DNA of 58,177 nt from Acidobacteriota bacterium (GTDB taxonomy: Bacteria > Acidobacteriota > Vicinamibacteria > Vicinamibacterales > UBA2999). The notes beneath the pieces were generated by a model. It searched no databases. It was not told the DNA's origin and was given only the letters and a program-made list of their open reading frames with translations. Both the position numbers and the translations under genes were made by a program. The stretch covers positions 1-58,177 of the forward strand of contig SHUG01000006.1 in the NCBI GenBank assembly GCA_009694735.1, given 5' to 3'. Position 1 is the stretch's first letter. Each line of letters opens with the position of its first letter. Shown here one piece after another: positions 32,434 to 42,427 of this stretch.

Positions 32434-33203
32434 AGCGAGAAGAACCCCGCGTACCAGGCCATCAACGGATCGCCCACCAGCATGGCCGCGAGGGCGCAGA
32501 CGGCGAGAAACGTGCCGAACGGCAACGCCAGCTTCATGCCGCCGCGCTGCGCCGCGATCAGCGCCAGCCCGATGGCGGCTCCTGAGAACGACGACAGCAC
32601 CAGCGTGACCAACACGGCCTTCCACCCAAGGAACGCGCCGATCATGGCCAGCATCTTCACGTCGCCCATGCCAAGGCCCTCTTCACGACGCACCAGGTAA
32701 TACGCCCCGGCAATGCCGTAGAGCACGCCGGCGCCGAGCGCCGCGCCGATCAACGCATCCTGCCAGCCGGGCGGCGCGATGAAACTGAACATCAGTCCGA
32801 TCACGATGCCAGGCAACGTGATCGCGTTGGGCAGGATCTGATGCTCGAGGTCAATGCCAAACAGCGCGACGAGAATGGCGACCAGGATCAGGCGGCTGAC
32901 GAGGAGCGGCCCCGCCGGCGTCAGCCACACCACAAGCACGAACAACAAGGCCGTGATGATCTCGACGATCGGGTATTGGGCGGAGATTGGGGCGCGACAT
33001 TGGCGACAGCGTCCGCCGAGGAACGCCCAGCTGAGCACCGGCACGTTGTCGTACCAGCGCAGCTGGTAGCCGCATTTGGTGCAGCGCGATCCTGGTGACA
33101 CGAGCGACTGCCCCAGAGGCAGGCGGTAGATCACCACGTTCAGGAAGCTGCCGACGCACAGCCCCATCACCAGCGCATAGAACATCACCACGGCATCGAT
33201 CAT
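32430..33203 (-). CDS. pilD: Prepilin peptidase / N-methyltransferase
   Basis: This 257-residue polytopic aspartic protease cleaves the leader of type IV prepilins and methylates the new N-terminus. GSFLNVVIYRLP and the zinc tetracysteine CTKC/CRQC (C41, C44, C66, C69) mark the methylase part. The catalytic aspartates are in FGIDLEHQILPN and GMGDVKML. ATG 33203 is chosen since it overlaps the stop of the preceding gene as ATGA; the frame extends ten codons upstream without similarity. Substrates should include PilA and the PilV/PilW-like proteins in this window. Confidence 0.94.
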   Translation of the reverse strand: MIDAVVMFYALVMGLCVGSFLNVVIYRLPLGQSLVSPGSRCTKCGYQLRWYDNVPVLSWAFLGGRCRQCRAPISAQYPIVEIITALLFVLVVWLTPAGPLLVSRLILVAILVALFGIDLEHQILPNAITLPGIVIGLMFSFIAPPGWQDALIGAALGAGVLYGIAGAYYLVRREEGLGMGDVKMLAMIGAFLGWKAVLVTLVLSSFSGAAIGLALIAAQRGGMKLALPFGTFLAVCALAAMLVGDPLMAWYAGFFSL

Positions 33204-34138
33204 GGCGCCGGCGGGCCGCCGCGCCCGGGCCACGGCAGCGGAAAGAGTGCCGAGCCGCGGGAGACATCCACGCGCCCGGTGGCCGGGTCAAGCTCGAACG
33301 GCACGCCGGTCGAGTCCACGGGTGTGCCGCGCAGCCGCTCACCCACGATCAGATCTCGCCAGTCGCGTGCCGGGCGCCCTTCGCGGGTGGTGAAGCGCTG
33401 CGATAACCGGTTGAGCTCGTCGACCACGTCCATGGCATGAAGTTGCTGCAGGCGGTGCTGCGCGTTGCGCCGGATCCACTCGATCTCGCTCTCACCGAGT
33501 TGGCTCCACAACAACCGCGACGACTGCCGGTCACCACCCTGGGCCAGGGTGGTCGCGGCGAGCGGGGCGAGCCAGGACGGCGCACCCGGCAGCTGGCCGC
33601 CCTTCGCGAACCAGTGAGCGGCAGCCTTGTAGTCCTCCAGCCACCAGTAATACACGAAGCCGATATCGTGCGCGTACTCCCACGCCGTGGGCGTTGCGGC
33701 GAGACCGCGCTGCAACAGGGCGACCGCGAGATCAGGCCGGCCCGGCCCATTCGGATACGCCTCGGTCAGGAAGATGGCGCCAAAGCGGTACGCCACCTTG
33801 AACTTGGGGTCGAGGGTGGTCACGAAGGTCAGCAGCGGATCGAGCAGGCTGAAATCACGGCCGTTGAGGGCCGAGCGCCGCTTGCCGCCGTAATAGACCA
33901 CCGCGCGAATCCAGTAGGTATCGGCCACCACGTTCTGAAAGCCAAGCGACAGGCGCTGCAGCAGACTGCCCGACTGAAACCACAGCACCGGCGTCGCCGG
34001 CTCGTAGGGTTGCCAACCGCGATCTCTCACCACCTGCACGCCGATCGAGATCACCAGCAGGGCCGCCACCGCGACGACCAGCCGCCGGCTCGAAGGCCTC
34101 GGGCTCGACGCGCTGGCAAGGGCACCTGACATGGCCAC
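33200..34138 (-). CDS. Membrane-anchored TPR-like protein of unknown function
   Basis: The protein has 312 residues. A signal-anchor (about 20-38) is followed by an all-helical region with TPR-like pairs (FKVAYRFGAIFLTEA, AWEYAHDIGFVYYWWLEDYKAAAHWFAKG). A C-terminal proline-rich tail follows a VPFELDPATGRV segment. No enzyme motif is visible. It starts at GTG 34138 or ATG 34132. It lies between an ABC transporter and pilD, separated by two bases upstream and overlapping by four bases downstream, so it belongs to the same operon. Confidence 0.65.
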   Translation of the reverse strand: MAMSGALASASSPRPSSRRLVVAVAALLVISIGVQVVRDRGWQPYEPATPVLWFQSGSLLQRLSLGFQNVVADTYWIRAVVYYGGKRRSALNGRDFSLLDPLLTFVTTLDPKFKVAYRFGAIFLTEAYPNGPGRPDLAVALLQRGLAATPTAWEYAHDIGFVYYWWLEDYKAAAHWFAKGGQLPGAPSWLAPLAATTLAQGGDRQSSRLLWSQLGESEIEWIRRNAQHRLQQLHAMDVVDELNRLSQRFTTREGRPARDWRDLIVGERLRGTPVDSTGVPFELDPATGRVDVSRGSALFPLPWPGRGGPPAP

Positions 34139-34140
34139 GA

Positions 34141-34947
34141 CTACTTGAAATCGCGGCGGCGGAAAATCGCCACGGCCGCGACGAGCAGCGCGGCAATGTA
34201 GACCGCCGCGTAGAGCAGGGTGAAGCCGAGATGCGAAGCCAACACCGGCATGCCGTAGACCACTTCGGCCCTCACGTTGAACGGCGCCAGGTTGGGTAGC
34301 AGGTAGTACAGGGTCCGTGCGATCCAGGCCACGGCCGGCTGATCTACCACCTGTTCAAACTGGCGGAGGTCACCATTGAAGTGACCGGCCACCCACAGGC
34401 CGAGCGTGAGCATGGCCGACAGCAGCGGGCTGGAGAAGCTGGAGAAGAACAGCGCGACCGCGGTCACCAGCGCCAGTTCGCCCATGATCAACACAATCGC
34501 GGCCAGCTGCCGCGGATCGAGCGCCGGCGCCGCCCAACTGGCGCGCACGGCGGCCGTCGCCGTGCTGTCCATGTAGAGCAGCACGGCGTAATAGGCCAGC
34601 GTCATCACCGACAGGTTCACGACCAGCGTCGTCAATAACCCAAGGTACTTGCCGAGGATGAACTGCGCGCGCGTCACCGGCTTGGTGAGCAGGCCATGGA
34701 CACTCTTGCGCTCGACCTCTTTTGACACCAGGCCGATGCCGATGAACACGGCAATGCCGAGGCCGAAGATCGACATCGCGGCGAGGCCCAGGTCCTTGAT
34801 GATCTTGAGGTCCTGGCCCGCGGTCAGTTCGCCGATCAAGAACGACGCCGCGATCATCAGGACCGCGAACACCACCATGGTGTAGGGCACGCGGTCGCGC
34901 ACCGATTCCTTGAAGGCGGCGCCGGCGACAATCCAGATCGTCCTCAC
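34141..34947 (-). CDS. ABC-2 type transporter permease
   Basis: The protein has 268 residues with six predicted membrane helices and the layout of ABC-2/NosY-like permeases. KEVERKSVHGLLTKPVTRAQFILGKYLGLL is the typical cytoplasmic coupling segment after the first two helices. The GTG start overlaps the stop of the ATPase gene as GTGA. With that ATPase it forms an exporter or membrane-remodelling ABC complex. The substrate is not evident, though a role connected to pilus or gliding machinery is conceivable from context only. Confidence 0.85.
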   Translation of the reverse strand: MRTIWIVAGAAFKESVRDRVPYTMVVFAVLMIAASFLIGELTAGQDLKIIKDLGLAAMSIFGLGIAVFIGIGLVSKEVERKSVHGLLTKPVTRAQFILGKYLGLLTTLVVNLSVMTLAYYAVLLYMDSTATAAVRASWAAPALDPRQLAAIVLIMGELALVTAVALFFSSFSSPLLSAMLTLGLWVAGHFNGDLRQFEQVVDQPAVAWIARTLYYLLPNLAPFNVRAEVVYGMPVLASHLGFTLLYAAVYIAALLVAAVAIFRRRDFK

Positions 34948-35906
34948 GCGCCAACCCCACGGGCATCGCGGGCCGCGGTTGAGGCGACCACCTGCACAAA
35001 ATAGTCTTCGAGAGTTTCGCGCACCGGATTGAGCGACACGATGTGCGCGCCGCGGCGGGTCAGCTCGCCCAGCAAACGATCGGGCTCAGCGTCGGGGGCC
35101 AGGTGCAGCATGACGTGCCCATCACTCAAGGGCGTCACCGATCGCGCCAGTTGAGCCAGCTCCGGCGACAGGGCCGCGCCGACACCCGCCACCACCAGTT
35201 CCCACCCCTTCAACTCGAACGCCAGGATCTCCGACAGCGGCCCCGACGCCACCAGCCGCCCCTGCACCAGCACGCCGACGCGGCTGCACAAGGTCTCGGC
35301 ATCCGACAGGATGTGCGAGCTGAAAAATACGGTGCAGCCACGGGCCCGCAGCCCGAGGATGAGATCGCGAACATGGCGGCGGCCCAGGGGGTCGAGACCC
35401 GACATCGGCTCGTCCAGGAACACCACCTCGGGATCGTTGAGCAACGCCTGCGCCAGGCCGACGCGTTGAATCATGCCCTTCGAAAACCGGCGCAGCCGCA
35501 GCCGGCGCTCCTTGCCAATCCCGACCTCGTCCAACACGCGCGACACGCGCGTGGTGACGTCGGCGCCACGGTAGCCGAACAGCCGCGCGAAGTACGCCAG
35601 CAGTTCTTCCGCGGTCAGGTAGTCGTAGTAGTACGGATTTTCGGCGAGAAAGCCGATGCGTTGGCGCACCGCCACATCACCGACCGGCCGCCCCAGGATG
35701 CGGGCAGTGCCGGAGGTGGGATAGAGCAGTTGCATCAGCAACTTGAGCGCGGTGCTCTTACCGGCGCCATTCGGACCGAGGAAGCCGAAGACCTCCCCGG
35801 CTGCCACGTTCAGCGTGAGCCGATCGAGCGCGCGGTAGGGACGAGGGCGCCAGAATCCGACGGCAAAGTCCTTGCTCAGCCCCTCGGTCTCGATCGCAGC
35901 GGCCAT
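34944..35906 (-). CDS. ABC transporter ATP-binding protein
   Basis: The protein has 320 residues. Walker A is GPNGAGKST (about residues 40-48), the signature appears as RFSKGMIQRVGLAQ and Walker B as VVFLDEP. A C-terminal extension of about 80 residues (DGHVMLHLAPDAEPDRLL) is typical of ABC-2 exporter ATPases. It pairs with the permease directly downstream. Its ATG shares one base with the stop of the VKOR-DsbA gene (TAATG). Confidence 0.92.
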   Translation of the reverse strand: MAAAIETEGLSKDFAVGFWRPRPYRALDRLTLNVAAGEVFGFLGPNGAGKSTALKLLMQLLYPTSGTARILGRPVGDVAVRQRIGFLAENPYYYDYLTAEELLAYFARLFGYRGADVTTRVSRVLDEVGIGKERRLRLRRFSKGMIQRVGLAQALLNDPEVVFLDEPMSGLDPLGRRHVRDLILGLRARGCTVFFSSHILSDAETLCSRVGVLVQGRLVASGPLSEILAFELKGWELVVAGVGAALSPELAQLARSVTPLSDGHVMLHLAPDAEPDRLLGELTRRGAHIVSLNPVRETLEDYFVQVVASTAARDARGVGA

Positions 35907-37156
35907 TACTTACCGCTGGCGACCCGTCGCAGCTCCCAGGCAATCGCCACATCGAAATACTCGGCCCGCAGGCCAGGCAGGCGCATGCCGTTCATGAAGA
36001 ACGTCGGGGTGCCCGTCACCTTCAGCGCCGAACCTTGGGCGATATCGGTCTTGACCAGCTCAAGGGTCGAGGCGAAACGCGCGTCAAAATCGGTGACCCC
36101 GGCGACGGTCGCGACCGCCGACTTCACGCTCGCCGGCGTTAGCGACGGCTGGTTGGCGAACAACCATTCCTCCATCGCCTCGGCCTTGCCCTTCTCGCGC
36201 GCCAGGCGCACGGCCACCGCGGCCTCGCACGCCGACGCGTGCATGTCCTGGTTCACGAACGAGTTGCACTGCCGCTCGAGCGGATAGTCGCGGGTCACGT
36301 ACTTGACCTTGCCGGGCTGCTGCTTCGCCCACTTGGCGAACACCGGCTTGTATTCCATGAACGTCTGCCGGCAGGGCGGGCACTGGTAGTCGTTGAACTT
36401 GACCACCACCACCGCGGCGCCCTCGGCCGGAACAAGAAGTGGCACGCGGGGCTGTTGCGCGAGGTACTCCTCGAACTGCGTGATTTGCTCCGCCGTCAGC
36501 GCGGCCACGGGCGGCGACTGTTGGCCTTCAGCGGCAGCATTAGCGGATACCGTGGCGACCGACTGGCCGGGGAACCACGCCACGGTGGCGCCCGCCATCG
36601 CCACAAAGGCTAACGCCGCCGCCAACGCCGACGGGGTGCGGAACAGCAGTCGTAGATCACCAAGAGCACGAACGGGGAGACTGGTCATGGGATACCTGGT
36701 GGCCGATCCCGACAGCAGGAACAGCCCGATAACAGCAACGTAGGTGCCGACGCACAACACACACACCGCCTGAAGGATGACGAACGAGGCATACGCAAGA
36801 TACAACACCGCCGCAAGAGCCACCGTGGACACAGCAAACAAATAACCGGACAGGTTTGATGCAGCCACTGACGAGCGCGAACACAAGGCGATTAGACCCA
36901 GCAAGAAGGCGAAGAAGATCACGCCCAATAGCGCGACCGGGACCCCGCCGAACGATCCGAATCGGCTTGAGTACGCTTCAGTGCAGCTGACGGTCGCGTT
37001 CACGTCACAGAAGCTGGTGTAGGTGGGGTCGTTCAGTAGCCGGTAGTGCACCACCGTGGATGCCGAGGAGGCAATCAGGCCAACCAGGGCGAAGATCAGA
37101 TACCACGGGGTGATGGCCGGCGGCACGGTCGCGGCGGCGGCGGACGTTCTGGCCAT
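35906..37156 (-). CDS. VKOR-DsbA fusion (disulfide-forming enzyme)
   Basis: The protein has 416 residues. A vitamin K epoxide reductase-like membrane domain (four to five helices, about 17-150) has C50/C58 and the quinone-side C132-x2-C135. A soluble thioredoxin/DsbA-like domain follows, with CPPC at 259-262 and a later cis-Pro segment VTGTPTFFMNG. Such fusions introduce disulfides into exported proteins and pass electrons to quinones. PilA and the PilX-like protein nearby contain paired cysteines and are plausible clients. TAAAAT exactly six bases before the ATG suggests a leaderless transcript starting after the pilA hairpin. Confidence 0.9.
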   Translation of the reverse strand: MARTSAAAATVPPAITPWYLIFALVGLIASSASTVVHYRLLNDPTYTSFCDVNATVSCTEAYSSRFGSFGGVPVALLGVIFFAFLLGLIALCSRSSVAASNLSGYLFAVSTVALAAVLYLAYASFVILQAVCVLCVGTYVAVIGLFLLSGSATRYPMTSLPVRALGDLRLLFRTPSALAAALAFVAMAGATVAWFPGQSVATVSANAAAEGQQSPPVAALTAEQITQFEEYLAQQPRVPLLVPAEGAAVVVVKFNDYQCPPCRQTFMEYKPVFAKWAKQQPGKVKYVTRDYPLERQCNSFVNQDMHASACEAAVAVRLAREKGKAEAMEEWLFANQPSLTPASVKSAVATVAGVTDFDARFASTLELVKTDIAQGSALKVTGTPTFFMNGMRLPGLRAEYFDVAIAWELRRVASGK

Positions 37157-37162
37157 GACGAG

Positions 37163-37168
37163 ATTTTA
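37163..37168 (-). promoter_or_regulatory. Candidate -10 box of the VKOR-DsbA operon
   Basis: TAAAAT on the minus strand is followed by six bases and the ATG at 37156, lying between the pilA hairpin and the gene. Confidence 0.4.
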
Positions 37169-37181
37169 CTCCGTACACGAT

Positions 37182-37211
37182 GAGAGGGTGCGGCCTTCGC
37201 CGCACCCTCTC
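37182..37211 (-). terminator. Hairpin downstream of pilA
   Basis: A perfect 13-base stem (GAGAGGGTGCGGC / GCCGCACCCTCTC) with a 4-base loop lies 28 bases past the pilA stop. There is no U-tract, so it may be a partial terminator or an mRNA 3' stabiliser that raises pilA mRNA over the downstream operon. Confidence 0.65.
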
Positions 37212-37238
37212 AAGAATCAGGTCAGAATCAGCCGGATG

Positions 37239-37793
37239 CTACTGGAGCACCGCGGCCGAGCCGGTGACGGGCGCCGCGTTGCCAAGAGCGTCGGTAATAT
37301 CCGCCGTCGAGCTCGCGTAGATCGTGCCGAGCGTGTTGGTCCAGAAGCGGCGCGTACCGGTGGAGCCCACCGTGACCGGGATCGCGTTCGCGTAGTAGGA
37401 GCCGTTCAGGTCCGCCGCAACGACCGCGTTGCAGGCATCCAGGGTCGCGGCCGCGAGAGGCGTCCCGGCCGCCATCAGCACCGTGTAGCCGCTCTTCACG
37501 ACGCCAACCGCGGTGCCCGCGCCCAGATCCGGGCTGATGAACGGCGCGCCGCCGCCAGCAGGAACAAGGGCGAGGTCCGACAGAATGGTTGCATAGAAGC
37601 CATTCGCGCAACTGGACGAATATGCCTGCTGCGAACTGCTGATGGCCCGGAGCGAGCCGATGGCCGACGCCTCGTTGCCCGACATCCGTGCGCGCAGAAG
37701 ACCAGGAACCGCGATGGCCGCGATGATGCCGATGATCGCGACGACGATCAGCAGTTCGATGAGTGTGAAGCCCTTGTTGCTACGAATACGCAT
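37239..37793 (-). CDS. pilA: Major type IV pilin PilA
   Basis: This is a 184-residue prepilin with a short leader MRIRSNKG, then FTLIELLIVVAIIGIIAAIAVPGLLRAR (cleavage after G8, E at +5). The globular part has two cysteines (SSSCANGF and LDACNAV) that could form the usual disulfide. PilD would process it and PilB/PilC assemble it. AGGAG lies nine bases before the ATG. The gene has its own sigma-54 promoter about 100 bases upstream and a hairpin downstream, so it is expressed as a separate unit, probably under PilR. Confidence 0.95.
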   Translation of the reverse strand: MRIRSNKGFTLIELLIVVAIIGIIAAIAVPGLLRARMSGNEASAIGSLRAISSSQQAYSSSCANGFYATILSDLALVPAGGGAPFISPDLGAGTAVGVVKSGYTVLMAAGTPLAAATLDACNAVVAADLNGSYYANAIPVTVGSTGTRRFWTNTLGTIYASSTADITDALGNAAPVTGSAAVLQ

Positions 37794-37891
37794 GATGGTG
37801 CTCTCCTGAAAATTACGAAGGTTGCCGGGTTAGTTATTTGTCTTGTGTCAACGCCGTCGCACAGCAGCGGCGTCGTCTCGGCACTCCCTAA

Positions 37892-37907
37892 AGCAACAGG
37901 CGTACCA
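37892..37907 (-). promoter_or_regulatory. Sigma-54 promoter of pilA
   Basis: On the minus strand TGGTAC-N5-TTGCT has GG and GC with exactly ten bases between them, one mismatch from the consensus TGGCAC-N5-TTGCW. The predicted start is near 37881, giving a leader of about 88 bases before the pilA ATG. Two NtrC-family activators are encoded nearby. Confidence 0.7.
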
Positions 37908-38067
37908 CATCCAAGGCCGGGGCTTACGAAGTGAAACAAGTCGTTGTTGCAGATGGGTTTAGCTGATTTTTTCCCGGCGGAGAAACTGTTCTGCCAGAGG
38001 CCTTGCACGCCGGTAAAAGTGACAGGAAATGTCAGGCGTCGCTGTCAGTAATTGTCAAAGCCGAAAT

Positions 38068-39512
<1,445 letters not shown>

Positions 39513-39516
<4 letters not shown>

Positions 39517-41195
39517 GACGCCCGGCCCTGCCGCGCGGCCGCCGCCGGGCGAGCGGCCGGGAACGTCACCCGAAACGCCGTGCCCCGGCCGGGGCGTGAG
39601 CGAACATCGATGTGGCCGCCGTAGTCGGTGACAATCCGATGGACGATCGCCAGGCCGAGGCCGGTGCCCTTGCCGAAGGAGCCGCGAAACGGCTGGAAGA
39701 TGGCGTCAACGTCTTCAGCCGCAATGCCAACACCTTCGTCCTCGATCAGCAGCACGGAGGAGCGCTGCTCGCCCGACAGTTGTTCGAGCGCGCTCAATGT
39801 CAGCGTGCCGCTCTCGGGCATCGCGCGCAGGCCGTTGGTGGCGAGGTTCCAGGCGATCTGCCGGATCTGCCCTTCGTCGGCGTCCACCATGACCTCGTGT
39901 CCGGGCAGGCGGACGTCAATCGTGTGACGCTCCTCCACCTCGGGGCTGTTGCGCAACAGCATGGCGATCTCCTGGATCGTGGTGCGCAAGTCGATCTGCT
40001 GCACCTGGAATCGCTGGGGCCGCGCATAGGCGAGGAACGACTTGATGGTCTGGTTCAGCCGCTCCGACTCGCGCAGCACGATGTCCATCAGCTGCGCCTG
40101 GTCGGTCGAGAGCGGCAGCTCCTCCTTCAGCATCTGCATGGAGCCCGACATCGAGGCGAGCGGGTTGCGGATCTCGTGGGCGATACCGGCCGCCATTTCG
40201 CCGACCGCGGCCAGGTGCTGCTGCAACCGCGCGCTCTGTTCGAAGCGCTTGACGTCGGTGACGTCCTGGAAGGTGTAGAGGTGCCCGCGCGTGCCGTCGG
40301 GCAGCGGCAGCGCCGCCACGCTCACCCCGAGGTCGATCAGCTGGCCGTCGGGCCGGCGGAACTGGTAATCGGTGCGCCGGCTGCGCACGCGCGCGAGATC
40401 TTGCGAGATGGTCGCTGCGAACGCCGACGGCAACTGCAGCACGTCGCCGGCCGCTTCGCCAATCGGCAGCGCGCCGGCGCGCCCGGTGATGATCATCGCT
40501 GACCGGTTGAACGTCACCAGGCGGTTGCCGGCGTCGGCGGTGGCCAGCCCGCTCAGCAAGTTGTCCAGCACGTACTGGTTGAAGGCCTGCAGGTCGGCGA
40601 TCTCTTCGGTCGCCTGCACCAACTGCGCCTCGCCGGTGCGCGCCCGCTCCGCCAGCGACCCGCTCAGCAGCGCCACCGCGAAGAACCCGAACGTGTTCAG
40701 CGCCACGGTGTACTCGGCGACGCTGACCGTCGGGAGCGCGGCCGGCGGCAGGCTGAAGGGCATCGCGAGCTGATCGGCGGCGTAGAGGTACTGCAGCAGC
40801 ACCACGCCGATGAACAGGACCGTGCTGAGTGTGGCCAACTGCATCCCGCCACGGCGGAACTGCACCGACGCTGCCGAGACGATCGGCAGCATGTAGAGGA
40901 TGGTGAACAGGCTCTCGACGCCGCCGCTCAGCATGATCGCGACCGAGATGATGACGGCGTCGATCGCGAAGTGCACGTCGGTCAGCCAAGGCGAGCGGTC
41001 GACGAGTGGCAGCGAGGCGATAAAGCCGAGGCTCACCGCGTAGGTGAGGCCGATCAGGAAGAAGAACGGGTTGATGGCCCAGGCTCCGGGGGCGCGCAGT
41101 TCCACCACCAGGGCCAAGCCGAGCAGCACGGTCGCCACCACCAGGCGGACGGCAATATGCACCGCCAGCCGCTGCCTGAGGGTCCGCACCTTCAT
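39513..41195 (-). CDS. pilS: Type IV pilus sensor histidine kinase PilS
   Basis: The protein has 560 residues. Six membrane helices (about 12-190) are followed by a PAS domain (about 215-320) and HisKA with H in GIAHEIRNPLASMSGSMQM. HATPase_c has NLATNGLRAMP, DEGVGIAAED and GTGLGLAIVH motifs. This matches PilS, which senses pilin in the membrane and phosphorylates PilR. It overlaps pilR by four bases and shares one base with the pilC stop (TGATG), so pilB-pilT-pilC-pilS-pilR run as one operon. Confidence 0.93.
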
Positions 41196-42412
41196 CAGGT
41201 CAGCTTGCTGATCAGGTCGAAGATCGGCATATACATGGCGATCACGATGCCGCCGACGGCGCCGCCGAGCAGCGCAATCATCAGCGGCTCGAGCAGCGTC
41301 AGCAGGCCTTCGACCGCGACGTCCACTTCTTCCTCGTAGAAGTCGGCGATCTTGCTGAGCATGGTGTCGAGGGCGCCGGTCGCCTCGCCGACGCTGATCA
41401 TCTGGCAGACCATGCTGGGGAACACGCCGGTCTCCTTGAGTGGCGCCGAGATCGTCTCGCCCCGCTCGATGCTCTTGCGCGTGACCTGGATGGCGTCTTC
41501 GATAATCGCGTTGCCCGAGGTCCGGGCGGTGATGTCGAGGCCGTCGAGAATCGGCACGCCCGATGACATCAGCGTCGACAGCGTGCGGCAGAACCGGGCC
41601 ACCGCGATCTTTCGCAGGATCGACCCGAGGATCGGCACCTTGAGCGAGATCCCGTCAATCACCCGCCGCCCTTTTTCGGTGGCGTAGTAGGTGCGCAGCG
41701 CCCACCCGCCCGCGAAAAAGACCACGAAAAATATCGGCATGAAGCGGATCAGGTTTTCGCTGAGCGCAATGACCACGCGGGTCGGCAGCGGCAGCGTGGC
41801 GCCGAGGCCGGCGAACAGCGAGGCGAAGGTCGGGATGACCTTCCACAGGATGACGCCGATCACGACCGCCGCGATCACGATCACGGCAATCGGATAAATC
41901 ATCGCCGACTGCACCTGGCTCTTCAACTTGACGGCCTTTTCGATGTAGACCGCCAGGCGCTTCAGGATGGTGTCGAGAATACCGCCCGCTTCACCGGCGG
42001 CAATCATGTTGCAAAACAGCGCGTCGAACACCTTCGGGTACCGTTTCATGGCATCGGCGAGCGACATGCCGCCCTCAACGTCGGTGCGGGTGGCCAGGAT
42101 CACCTGGGAGAAATACTTGTGCTCCTCCTGGTTGCCCAGGATGTCGAGGCACTGCACCAGCGGCAGGCCGGCGTCGATCATCACCGAGAACTGGCGGGTG
42201 AACACCGCCAGGTTCTTGGCCGGCACGCCGCGTGGCTTCAGCGTCTTGAGCGCCGCCTTGGTCGCCGATTTGGCTTTGGCCGGCTGGATCCGCGTAACCT
42301 GGATCTGCTCGCGGCGCAGCGCCGCCACCACGGCATCCATCGTGTCGCCGATGCGTTCACCCGACACCGCTTCGCCGGTGCGGGTGCGTCCTGAGAATGT
42401 AAAAGTCGCCAT
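41195..42412 (-). CDS. pilC: Type IV pilus inner-membrane platform protein PilC
   Basis: The protein has 405 residues with two T2SF domains (about 70-195 and 275-400) and three membrane helices. FTRQFSVMIDAGLPLVQCLDILG and its second-half counterpart FCRTLSTLMSSGVPILDGLDI are diagnostic. PilC couples the PilB and PilT motors to the growing pilus. It follows pilT after 15 bases. Confidence 0.95.
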   Translation of the reverse strand: MATFTFSGRTRTGEAVSGERIGDTMDAVVAALRREQIQVTRIQPAKAKSATKAALKTLKPRGVPAKNLAVFTRQFSVMIDAGLPLVQCLDILGNQEEHKYFSQVILATRTDVEGGMSLADAMKRYPKVFDALFCNMIAAGEAGGILDTILKRLAVYIEKAVKLKSQVQSAMIYPIAVIVIAAVVIGVILWKVIPTFASLFAGLGATLPLPTRVVIALSENLIRFMPIFFVVFFAGGWALRTYYATEKGRRVIDGISLKVPILGSILRKIAVARFCRTLSTLMSSGVPILDGLDITARTSGNAIIEDAIQVTRKSIERGETISAPLKETGVFPSMVCQMISVGEATGALDTMLSKIADFYEEEVDVAVEGLLTLLEPLMIALLGGAVGGIVIAMYMPIFDLISKLT

Positions 42413-42427
42413 ATTGGTTCCTACCCG

